Source: Heligmosomoides polygyrus polygyrus
Lineage: Eukaryota; Nematoda; Chromadorea; Rhabditida; Heligmosomidae
Length of the DNA stretch: 64,000 nucleotides
Reading direction: 5' to 3'
Assembly: GCA_947396885.1 (NCBI GenBank)
Contig: OX377202.1
Span: 9,548,001-9,612,000 of the forward strand
Shown: piece after piece, positions 1-10,700 of the stretch
How positions within the stretch are numbered: the first letter of the stretch is position 1
Layout: each line of letters starts with the position of its first letter
Made by a program: the position numbers and the translations under genes
The notes under the pieces: generated by a model
Told to the model about the DNA's origin: nothing
Databases searched by the model: none
What the model saw: the letters and a program-made list of their open reading frames with translations, nothing else

Positions 1-782
1 ATGCTCAGCTCATTCAATTTCTGCAACGTCATTCGTGCTACATGGGGCGAGCATTGTGGTGCAGAAGGAGAACGCCTTCGGTTTACCAAGGCCGGCCGGA
101 TATCCTCCACCTTTTTCATCATTTCTTCAATTTCAATGCAGTACTTCTCTGCCGTGATGGATTCACCGGGAGGGAGGAAGCTGTGGTGAATAATTCCCAG
201 CGAACACCACCATACTGTCACCATTACTTTCTTCTGGTGCAATCTCGGCTTCGCAAAAACCTTGGGGCTCTCATCGCTGTCCACCCACTGTGCCGATCGT
301 CGCCTGTTGTCGTACATTATCCATTTCTCGTCAAAGGTTACGATGCGATCAAGGAATGGGTCCGTTTCGTTCCGTAGAAGCAGTGCGGACGAGATCTCAT
401 ATCGTCGGTTTCTTTGCTCCTCAGACAGCTCGTGAGGCACCCATCTTTCCAGCTTTTTGGTCTTTCCAATTTCCTTCAGATGCCGGGCAGCTGTGTTGTG
501 ACTGACGCCAAGAACCTTCGCTATCTCCCTGGTACCTTTGTGTGGATCCTCCTCTACCACATCTCTCAGCTTGTCCTCATCAACATCACTATGCCTCCCA
601 CGACCTTCATGTTCTTCCAAGCTCTCATCTCCATTCCGGAACTTCTGATACCAACGATACGCCGTCCGAATTGTGGAACATCCTTGACCGAATGCGGCGT
701 TGACCTTCTCGTCCGCCTCCTTACCTGTAGTGCCCAGCTTGAATTCATACAAGTAGATGCCTCGGATTACCCTTTTATCCTT
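1..782 (-). pseudogene. Mariner transposase pseudogene (Hsmar1/bandit type), partial
   Basis: The minus strand encodes a mariner transposase of the DD34D class: an N-terminal helix-turn-helix region, the WVPHEL linker motif and a catalytic block beginning FDEKW. Compared with the sister copy, the start ATG reads AAG. A 2-nt and a 1-nt deletion about 30 nt apart scramble the residues around the second catalytic motif, and the codon of the second catalytic aspartate (GAC in the sister) is CAC, histidine. The two positions that are stop codons in the sister copy are sense codons here. The element is therefore almost certainly inactive. Short + strand reading frames in this stretch are antisense shadows. 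Confidence 0.9.
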
Positions 783-966
783 CTGCAAAAAAGTCAATAA
801 AACTCTAAAGTTTTCCACTTTTACATAGAAGATTTGGTACTCTCCGGTAGAGCAAAGTTTGCGCTTCTAAATGATATGCCAAATGTTGCGGTTTGTTCTT
901 GATCAAACGCGTAAAGACGCGCCAAAAAATGGCGCGAGCCAGTGCCATTTTTTCGTTACAACCTAA
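1..966 (-). mobile_element. Mariner element, cecropia/bandit-like, cut by the left window edge
   Basis: On the minus strand this matches the copy at 15884-17165 almost base for base. Its 5' end is at 966 (the + strand ends in CCTAA) and is followed by TA at 967-968, the usual mariner target. The transposase body begins near 781 and runs off the window. The 3' end is not visible. Confidence 0.93.
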
Positions 967-1065
967 TACTTGAAGCTGCTGGTACTCCGAGAAAGAAGTG
1001 ACCTAGCCACAACGGGAATATCCCCTAGAAGTTTCTCTACAACCCTAGCCTTCAATACTCAACTT

Positions 1066-1205
1066 AAAAAGGGGCAATTCCAACCGTTAACAGAGATTTC
1101 AACTTTGTTGGGTAGGAATGACCATGGTAAAGTGACCGCGAATAGGGCAGCGTAGGTGCTCAGAGCAAGAGTGGCGGAGAATCGTGGTGGCAATCTGAAA
1201 ACAAT
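1066..1205. repeat. Dispersed repeat, partner near 29600-29745
   Basis: The stretch with GGTAGGAATGACCATGGTAA and the following AGAGTGGCGGAGAATCGTGG resembles 29600-29745 in the same orientation over about 130 bp, with many substitutions. I do not recognise the family. The rest of 967-1710 shows nothing clear except the damaged exon 8 candidate of gene A at about 1500-1575. Confidence 0.45.
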
Positions 1206-1710
1206 GGTAAAGCACTCTAAGCATTCGCGTGTGGCATTGCGTAGATCACGATGCTTTAGACAAAAATATAGCACAATGTTTGTATTTTTTATTCAAAGAT
1301 GGCACTATCCTTGTAATTACAAATATAGAATGATATCTGTACTTTCTATGACTCTAATTCGTTCGTTTAATTATTATTTTAAAGAACCTAGTGCTATTTT
1401 TTATAATAAAGCTCTAAACTGAGCCAAGATAAAGACTTTACGTTGACGTAAGAAATGTAATAAAGGATACACATAAGGAGCATCTCTGGAACCTTGGTAG
1501 CTGTTTTCTATCCCAAATATTGCGTCATCGCAAAATAAGAGAGAACCTCGATGGTCATTCTATTCTTCATCCTTTCTAAGTGAATGTCTCCAGTTTAAGC
1601 CTTGGCAAAGGTGCCCTCTTGGTATATATTAGAGATAAAGAAGCTCTAAGTCTCATCAGTGGCTTATAGCTTGATAAATTTTATTCTGACACGAAAAAAT
1701 GAAAGCACAC

Positions 1711-4700
1711 CGCTTTGCCGCATCGAAGAATATGAAGGTAAAATACAGCACAACACCAATACAACCTGCTGCGACATGAGCAGATGCATTGATAGTCACG
1801 GCATCTTCCTTAGTTAGCGAGAACATCAACATCGAAAACGGTGACCCAAGTCTGGAAACATGTTGATCTTAAGTGTGTTCATATCAACCAATGACACCGT
1901 GCTCCTAACTTACGTTCTTAACGTCGATGTTGCCGTCATCAGAGAAAAACGAGTTGCGATACAAACAAATACAGCAATTTTGCTTGGGGAAGGTAGCACA
2001 TTCTTCCGCTGCAATATAATTACAACTATCACGCTAAACGTACAGCGACTGGAGTTGCCGCAAAAATACTATGTGCAGCAGAACATCCTAAGGCCTATGT
2101 TATACTTCGGCGACGCTATGCTGTAGGGGCTGCTACGCACTGCGTAGCAGCCCGCACATCACAGCGTCGCCGGCGACGTCGCCAAGAGCTCCGCAGGGGG
2201 TGTTAAGGCCGCCACAGACTTCTGCGGCGCCGCTGGCCGGCCGACGGCACCGCTGAGCGGCGCCGCTCAGTGGCTTGACTCATCATCAGTGGGAGCGGTG
2301 ACGGCGAGGTACTGTACTGTTTCTAGTGGGGACCGACTGGTGCTTAACAATAACGCGCCCCGATGACGATCGCGCGCCCGCATCGACCGTCTCCGCTCTG
2401 GATCCCGCCGCGAAAGGGCAGAGCGCAGAGCGCAGACAGACAGACGCTGGAGCGGCGCCGCCGGGTGGAATGATTGAAGTCATTTCCGCCAGCGACGCCG
2501 CCGGTGCCGCCGGTGCCGCCGGCGGCGCCGCTGGAGGCGAGCTCTGCGTCTCTACCCTATGGTTAAGCATAGGGCAGCGGCGCCGCAGAAGTCTGTGGCG
2601 GCCTTTATACTTCCGCCGCCGACGTCGGCGACGCCACAGACGGGCCGACGACGTCGGTGACAGCGCGTCGCCGTGCCGTGCACGGCGACGGTCCGTCACC
2701 GACGTCGCCGACGTCATCCAAGGGTGGCAGAAAATACGCTCCGATGGAGTGTTATGATTGTGGGTTGGTTCTTCGTTCGCGGAACTGCCATCAAATCGAG
2801 TAGTGCAAAAGACGCCGTCTTGCGAACACAAAAAGTGCAATTCACTAGAACACTGAGTGTCCGGGAGGAAGTGGGACCCTAAACTTAGCTCCCTTCACTT
2901 TGTCACTTTTCTTCCTGTTTGTGTCCCTCTCAGCCGTTTTGTTCGCATTTTCTAGGCCTATTTGCTTCCTTGTAGAGCAAGCAATACTAAATAGAACTGT
3001 GTAGAAAATAAGTAGTGTTTCCTCGCTTTTCAAATGGTAATGCAAACGTCTGCGAAGAGCTTTTTCGAGATAGAAATCTTACTAATTAAGAGTTAAATTT
3101 TCCTTTGAACTTCGAGAATTCCGCGTAAATTTATTTAAATACGATTTAACGAAAAAGGTCTTTGCTAAATCGAAAATGCTGGTAAAATCGTTAATTTGGT
3201 AAATCAATAGTCGTTAAATGCCCAATACTATCCCGTACTTCTATTGTTATCGGTATACACTGCGCCATGCACTCTTCTGTTAATTTGCGTTTTACAATCT
3301 ATTGATAGTGTTTCGCTTGAATACTTGTTATAATCTCTTTACAAAGTAACCGTATCGATTGGTTTGTGCTTCTTTTAAAGTTTGAAACCTAAAAACACAC
3401 TATGTCTTGCGAAAAATACAGGGCATCCTAAAAAATACAGGTCTGTTTGAATGGTTCTAACATTGCTGCTAGTGAAACCTTTGAAGACGTTTGAGACTCA
3501 TATGAAAGCAGAGGTAACGAGATTTATGTAATGTGTAAATGCCCCGTCTGAAACCTTGCATTTCAGACTTGTTTGATTGTGCATGGTCTGAGTGCTTACA
3601 ATCTTGTTACTACTTGGCCACATTAATTTATGATGTGCTTTTTTTGATGTTTAGAACTGACAGTGACGTGAAAGACACGTGGCATGCGAGTGATGACACT
3701 GAAAACGCGCCCCGATGCTAAAAAAGGCGCTCCGATGCTCTCCTGTCAACGACGTCCGCGATACCGTCACAGAACTGTTGACGACGTCGCCGACGTCGGT
3801 GACGGGCTGTCGGTGACGGGTCGCAGCGTCGGCGACGCGTCGCCGAAGTATAACATAGGCCTAAACAGGCTTTTCTTAACTTGGGATCCAGAGAAGCCGT
3901 ACTCGATCTCGTACCTTTTAAATTTTAGCTGAAGCTATTCAGCGGACATTGCTACAAACAACAGATCGCGACTAGGAAAAGTTGGGAGCATTCGAAGACT
4001 GTCCTGTCACCTGTATCACCTGTCGTCCCGTTGATCATCGACTTGCTCGAGCGGGCGCCAGCAGCGTCTCTATTCTTCCCTGTTGCGTGCCAAAGTGGTC
4101 CAGTGGATCCTCCTCGCTCGAGGGTCACGAAGAGCGTCATAGCGGTCGTTCAGGGCTTTCACGAAGAAGTCTGACCAACGCGTTGGTGGGCGTTCTGGTG
4201 TTCTCTTGACATCCCGCGGAATCCAGTCGATAACGGCTCTCGTCCAGCGGGTGTCTGCGAAGCGCATTACGTGACCGGTCCACCTAATTTTCGACAACTT
4301 GGCCCACGCAAGAGCGTCTCTGATCTTCGAACATCGACGAAGTTCGAAACTCCGGAGGCCTTCCCTCATTTGCGTAAGTCGTGCCACTCCGAGCATCGTC
4401 CTCTCGATTCCACCCTGATCGCGTGTTCATCCTATACTTTCATATAGCCCAGGTCTCTGAGGAGTGTGTTAGGACAGGAATGGTGGACTCGAATAGGTGG
4501 GCACGGAGTCGGACGTTCTTCGTCTTCTTCGCGACTTCTTCGACGCTCTTGAAAGCTCTCCCCGAGCAGCTCGTTTCCTCTTGCTCAGCTGCGGCGCTAG
4601 GGCGTTGGCCATATTTACTTTGCGACCCAGATACACGTAGCTGGAGCATTCGGAGATGTTCGTTCCGTTGAGCGAGAATGGGGCATCAGAAATTTGTCCG

Positions 4701-7700
4701 TTCCTCAAGACTGTCCTACAGTTACGAATTTAAGAGCGCGCTGAGGCATTCATTATTTTTGCTCAAGTAGCATCTCCCAAAATACTTGAGTGTTGCAGCG
4801 TGGAAATTTCTTATAGAATTTCCTTAGAAATGCATTATTCTTACTGTTATGTATGACGTAGTGCTGGACTTTTTTCTGGCACTGCAGAGAAGCATAATTG
4901 AAGGCATTAAAACAGTGTATTTGCTTAACACTGCTCTACAGTACCGGACATGTCTTTTGGTCATTGGCCGAAAAAGCCGCGCCGGCCAACATAGGCCGCT
5001 TTGGAGCGTTCCAAAGCGGCCTTTTTGAATAACTTCTTTAGAAATCAAATACGTGTGAAAGTAAACATATATTTGAACTCAGCTGCTCGAGCTCTATCTT
5101 TTGGTTTATAAATGTTAGTAGAGTTAAACAATGCATATAGGCCCGACAGAATCAATCGAGTGGGCGCGACAGCTTGCAGAGTGGGCGTTTAGGGAATTTT
5201 TTTTCAGAAATTCCCAGCCGTCTTACTGAGGAATTGTTCTAAGACTGTCCAGCTTGCCTTTGGAGTGAGCCGTGAACAATGCATATAGGATCGGACCTAT
5301 CAATCGAGGGGAGACAGTTTGTAGAGTGAGCATTTAGGGAGTTTTATGGGAAATTCTCAGCCGCCCTACTCAGGAATTGCTGTACTCTGTTCCGCCGAGA
5401 CTTTGGAGTGCGCTGTGCACGATGCATATAGGATCGAACCTATCAATCGACTGGGCGAGTCAGCTCGCAAATTGCACCGCGGGGGTGTTCTGAGTGCAAT
5501 AACTCTGTCAATTTCGAGTCTTTCCGGCTGCAAGTTGTAGATTTTGTAGGAAGTGGAAAGTTCAAGAAGCGCGCTAAAACATAGCGACCTAGCTTAAGAC
5601 TGGACAAAGTTACAGCGGTGCGAAAATGCAGGCAAACCTTGTGTCACACGATTTTTTCCGAGTTTAGTCGACTACTACAGGAAGACGAGGCGAGCTAATG
5701 GCATCCAAATGCACGGGCGAGCACAAGTCTGAAAGCACTTTACGATGACATGTTCGCAGCTGTGGCGAGAACTGTCATCTGGGCGAGTAAGAGCACGAAG
5801 AACATTGACCGTTGTTGTGCTAAACTGCACGCGCGGGCGTGTTCGGAGAGCGATAACTCTGTCAGCTTCCAATCTTTCTGGCTGGAACATGTGGATTCCG
5901 CAGGCAGTAATATGCTTTAGTGAAGCGTTAAAGCACAGTAAATTATCTTACGAATTGACAAGGTTACGGAGGTGTGAAAATGCAGGTTGGGCATGTGTGA
6001 TACGATTTTTTCAGATTTCGGTCGACCGCTGCGGGTACGTTAACGGCATGCAAACTCGCGGACAAGCAAAACGCCGAAGGCACTTTAGGATGATCTGCTT
6101 CAAACTCTCCAGCTGCCTATACTGCCTTAGCCCCATCTGCCATTGTAGAGCGGCGGACGGTAGCGGTGAAGATTCTTCCGCCCTTACTTGCCCACATTCG
6201 AGTTCTCGACGCTCTCAATGGTACCACTCTGTTCAGCTCGAAAAGCTCTATCGAACAGTGTCAATCTCCACCAATTCCAGGAGCATCGATTTTTTAACAA
6301 TTTCGCATCAAAGGCGAGGCGGCTCAAGGCCGCGGCAGAAGGACAATGACGTCATCGAAAGTCGATATTTTGGAGCCGGGCCAAGTCTGATACCGTTCGA
6401 TAGAGTTTTTGGTGATGAATTGAATGGTTTTACTGCGAGCAGCAAGAAATGTAATCTGAGCGATTAAGAGCGCGGAGAACATCGACCGTTGTTGTGCTAA
6501 ATTGGACGCACGGGCGTATTTTGAGCGCAATAACTCTATCACGTTTAAATCTTTCCGGCTGCTACTTGTAGATTTTGTAAGCAGTAGAACGCTCAATAGG
6601 TGCGCTGACAGCAACGTAGTTTATGATTGGACAAGGTTACAGCGGTGCGAAAATGCAGTTTATTTAGCCTTGTGTGACACGATTTTTTCCGATTTCAGTC
6701 AACCACTGTAGTAACACGCGATAAGCTAGCGGTCTGCGAATGCGTAGGCTAGCAAATCAGCTAAGGTACTTTACGATAAAGTGCCCATAACTCTCCAGCT
6801 GCATAAATTGCCTTAGTCCCAGCTGCCATTTTAGAGCTGCGGAGGGCAGCGGTGAAGATTCTTCCGCCCTTACTCGCCCACATTTGAGTTTTTGACCCAC
6901 GAGATGGTATCGTTCTGTTCAGCTCGAAAAGCTCTATCGAACAGTATTAATCACGGTCAATTCCGGGAAAATTGATTTTTTTTGACAAATTCCTTCGAGG
7001 ACGATGGCTCTTCGCCGAGCCTGCCCGGACAATGACGTCATCGAAAGTCGGCGAATTCGAAAATTGCCAAATGTTCTTGTCCAAAATCATCTAGAGGTTA
7101 TTTGGGGCGCTGATTACGAATCCGACGTCCGTTTTTAAGAATTCCACCGATTTTGGCATGTTACAGCCATTTGAGGTTGGTAGGGTCAGGATCACTGACC
7201 ACCCTCAGTTATCGGTATGGGTGGTCTCCTGCCATAATCGGCCAAATAGACTTCGGCATCATATTCGGCACCCTAAATAAATCCTGCACTTTGACTAAAT
7301 TTGAGCAAATCGGTGTTCCTGACCCGACCACCCTCAGTTATCCAGAAGAAAATCCAAAACCTATCGAAATCGGTGGAATTTTTAAAAACGGACGTCGGAT
7401 TTGTAATCAGCGCTCCAAATAATCTCTAGATGATTTTGGACGAGGAAATTTGGTCCGACTTCAAAATATCGATTTTCGATGACGTCATTGTCCTTCTGCC
7501 GCGGCCTAGAGCCGCCTCGCCTTTAATGCGAAATTGTCAAAAAAACAGATATTCCCAGAATTGGTCGAGATTAACACCCTCCGATAGGGATTTTCAAGCT
7601 GAACAGAAAGATACCCTGGCTGGGGCTCGAAAACTCGAACATGGGCGAGTAAGGGCGGAAGAATCTTCACCGCTACCGTCCGCCGCTCTAAAATGGCAGA

Positions 7701-10700
7701 TGGGGCTAAGGCAGTATAGGCAGCTGGAGAGTTTGAAGGAGATCATCCTAAAGTACCTTTGGCGTTTTGCTTGTCCGCGAGTTTGCGTGCCGTTAACTCG
7801 CCTCATGTACCCGCAGCGGTCGACCGAAATCTGAAAAAATCGTGTCACACATGCCCAACCTGCATTTTCACACCGCCGTAACCTTGCCAATTCGTAAGAT
7901 AATTTACTGTGCTTTAAAGCTTTACTAGAGCATATTACTGCCTACGGAATACACACGCTCCAGCCAGAAAGATTGGAAGCTGACAGATTTATTGCGCTCC
8001 GAACACGCCCGCGCGTGCAATTTAGCACAACATCGGTCGATTTTCTCCGCGCTCTTACTCGCTCAGGTTACAGTTCTTGTTGTTCGCAGTAGCATCATGC
8101 AGTTCACTACGAAAGGCTCTATCGAACGGTATCAAACTTGACCCGGTTCAAAAGTATCGTTCCCGATGACGTCATTGTCCTTCTGCCGCGGCCTTGGGCC
8201 GTCTCACCTTTGATGCGAAATTGTCAAAAAATCGATGTTTTCGGAATTGATTGAGAGTGACACCGTTCGAAAAAGCTTTCCGAGATAAACAGAACGGCGC
8301 TATTAGAAGTGTCGAAAACTCAAATGTGGACTAGTAAGGGCGGAAGAAACTTCACCGCTGTCCTCCGCCGCTCTAAAATGGCTGCCGGGAGCGAGGCGGG
8401 TTAGGAAGCTGGAGAGCTCTGGGCACTTCCTAGCAAAGAACCTTAGCTGGATTGCTCGCATACGCATTCCTAGACCGTTAGCTCGTCACGTCTTCCCACA
8501 GTGGTCGACTGAATTTGGAAAAAAATCGTGTCACACAAGGCTAACCCCATTTTCGCACCGCAATAATTTCGCCCGTTTAGAAGCTACCATGGTGTACTTT
8601 GGGGACTACAAAACCATTCTACTGCCTACGAAATCTGCTAGCCGCAGCCGGAACGATTCGATCTCCACAAAGTTATTGCGCTCCGAACACGCCCGCGCAT
8701 GCAATTTGCGAGCTGTCGCGCCCATTCGATTGGTAGGTCCGATTCTGCATGTGTTGTTCGCGGCGCACTCCAAATGCAATATGGACAGTCTTGGAGCAAT
8801 TTCTGATAAGGACGGCTGAAAATTTCCGATAAAACTCCCCAAACGCTACAAGCGCCCACTCGATTGATTCTGTCGGGCCTATATGCATTGTTCAACTCTA
8901 CTGAGATTTATATACCAAAAGATAGAGCTTGAGCTGCTGAGTTCAAATATATGTTTATTTTTACAAGTATTTGATTTCTAAAGAAGTTATTCAAAAAGGC
9001 CGCTTTGGAACGCTCCAAAGCGGCCTATGTTGACCGGCGCGGCTTTTTCGGCCAATGACCAAAAGACATGTCCGATACTGCGCTCACACTTGTTTTCCAC
9101 CGCTTTGCGAAATTTACACATATGGTTGCTGGAAACTTGCGTAGCCAAATGATAGGTCATACACAATTGAAAATGTTGGATCAATCCTAGTCGAGGGGAT
9201 CCACTATTAAGGATGTGCGGGTTTTTTCTTCGAGAAAAGCGGAACACGGGATACAGAACAGAAGCGGGAGTCAAAAACGGACGCAAACCGGAATACGAAA
9301 CATGAAAATAGAAATGACTCAAAACTCATTAATTTTCTTGATTTTTCATAAATATTAGGTTGTCCCGTAAGTCCCCGCCGTTCTTTTCAACGATTCACTT
9401 CAGATTTCGCCGGCGGTCTCTTGCACAACGCTGCAGAGTTTTCGAAAGAGAATGACTTGCTCTATCAGAGCATTTATTGCATCTCTTTTTCATCATGAAT
9501 TTTGTCAATTTTTAGGTCGTTGAAGTGAAAAGTGAAAAAGTGAAAAAGTAGCCATTTGCGCACTTGTCATCTCCGCTTAGGTTTGTAATTTTTTGCGCAG
9601 TTTTTTATAGTGTTTGGAAGACAATGTTCTGTACTATAAGAACGTGTGTTGGTCGTATTTTCTCACTTGTCCTTTATTGATTTTTAAGCCATCAAATTGG
9701 GAAATCCGACTTTTCCGTCCGAATTTTTACCAAAACTCCGGTTCTGTGGTTGGACTTTTTTGCTTGGGGTTATATGTCGTTTGGAAGAGGATGTCTTGCT
9801 CAGTAAGAATTTGTGTCGCGTTTATTGGCCCACGCTGATTTCTGTCGAATATCAACAACTGAAGAAGGAGAAGGAGTTGCTGGTGAAGACGATTTTTCTC
9901 TTTTTGGCATTCTGTTGACATTCAATAGAAATCAATAAACGCAACACATTTTCTTATAGAACAAGACATTCTCTTTCGAACGACATATAACGCCAACCCA
10001 AAAGGTCTAACCACAGAGCAGGTGCTGTCGACAAAAATAACCATCCTCCTTCGGACGTTCCACTTTGATGACCTAAAAATCAATAAGGGACAAATAAGCA
10101 AATAGCACTAGCACATATTCTTGTAGTACAGAACATTGTCTCCCAAATGCTATAAAAAACTGCGCAAAAAATTACAAACCTAAGCGGAGAGAACAGGTGC
10201 GCAAATGGCTACTTTTTCACTTTTCACTTTTCACTTGAACGACCTAAAAATTGACAAAATTAACGATGAAAAAGAAACGCAATACATGCTCTGACAGAGC
10301 AACTCATTCTCTTTCGAAGGCTATGCAGCGCTATGCAAGAGACCGCCGGCGAAATCTGCAGTGAATCGTCGAAAAAAAACTGCAAGGACTTATGAGACAA
10401 CCTAATATATATCCATGATGGTAGTAATAGCTGGATAAGTTGCCGTTAACAAATTAAAGAAGCGGGACAGGCAGCATGCGACTCTTTTCCACCAATATGC
10501 AACAACGAAAATTCCTTGTAATCGTATCATTGCCAAGACGAATTTGGTGTAACAAGTCGAAGTTTATGCAAAATTTTTCTGCGAATAGGAAGAAAGTATT
10601 CAACATAATAAACCTAGCTGACAAGTAAAATGATAGAGATTTCGTCACTTATAACAATTGACCGGTCTTAATGAATGTCCCAGATCTATCCTAATTGGGA

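Larger units (their letters stand above)
4939..9080. mobile_element. 4.1-kb modular palindromic (foldback) element
   Basis: The left end begins CAGTACCGGACATGTC and the right end is its inverted near-copy. The match continues inward almost all the way to an axis near 7260. Each arm holds tandem modules with a period of about 686 bp: the 8-bp palindrome TGACGTCA occurs at 6347 and 7033 on the left and at 7480 and 8167 on the right, exactly symmetric about 7260. The left arm is about 500 bp longer, explained by extra tandem copies of a roughly 146-bp unit (starting near 5131, 5278 and 5420). No transposase or other convincing protein is encoded; reading frames are shared between modules and lack domain similarity that I recognise. 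No clear target duplication was found. It lies in the large fifth intron of gene A. Confidence 0.85.

Noticed and set aside
566..748. 60-codon frame on the minus strand, repeated at 16104-16286
   Set aside because: Out-of-frame shadow of the mariner transposase in both copies.
2286..2840. 184-codon minus-strand reading frame and its + strand counterpart
   Set aside because: Low-complexity, GC-driven frame inside an element with terminal inverted repeats; it is arginine- and alanine-rich with no domain.
5745..6467. 240-codon + strand reading frame
   Set aside because: It lies in the palindrome. The mirrored and tandem copies of the same module have stops and different frames, and no domain is seen.
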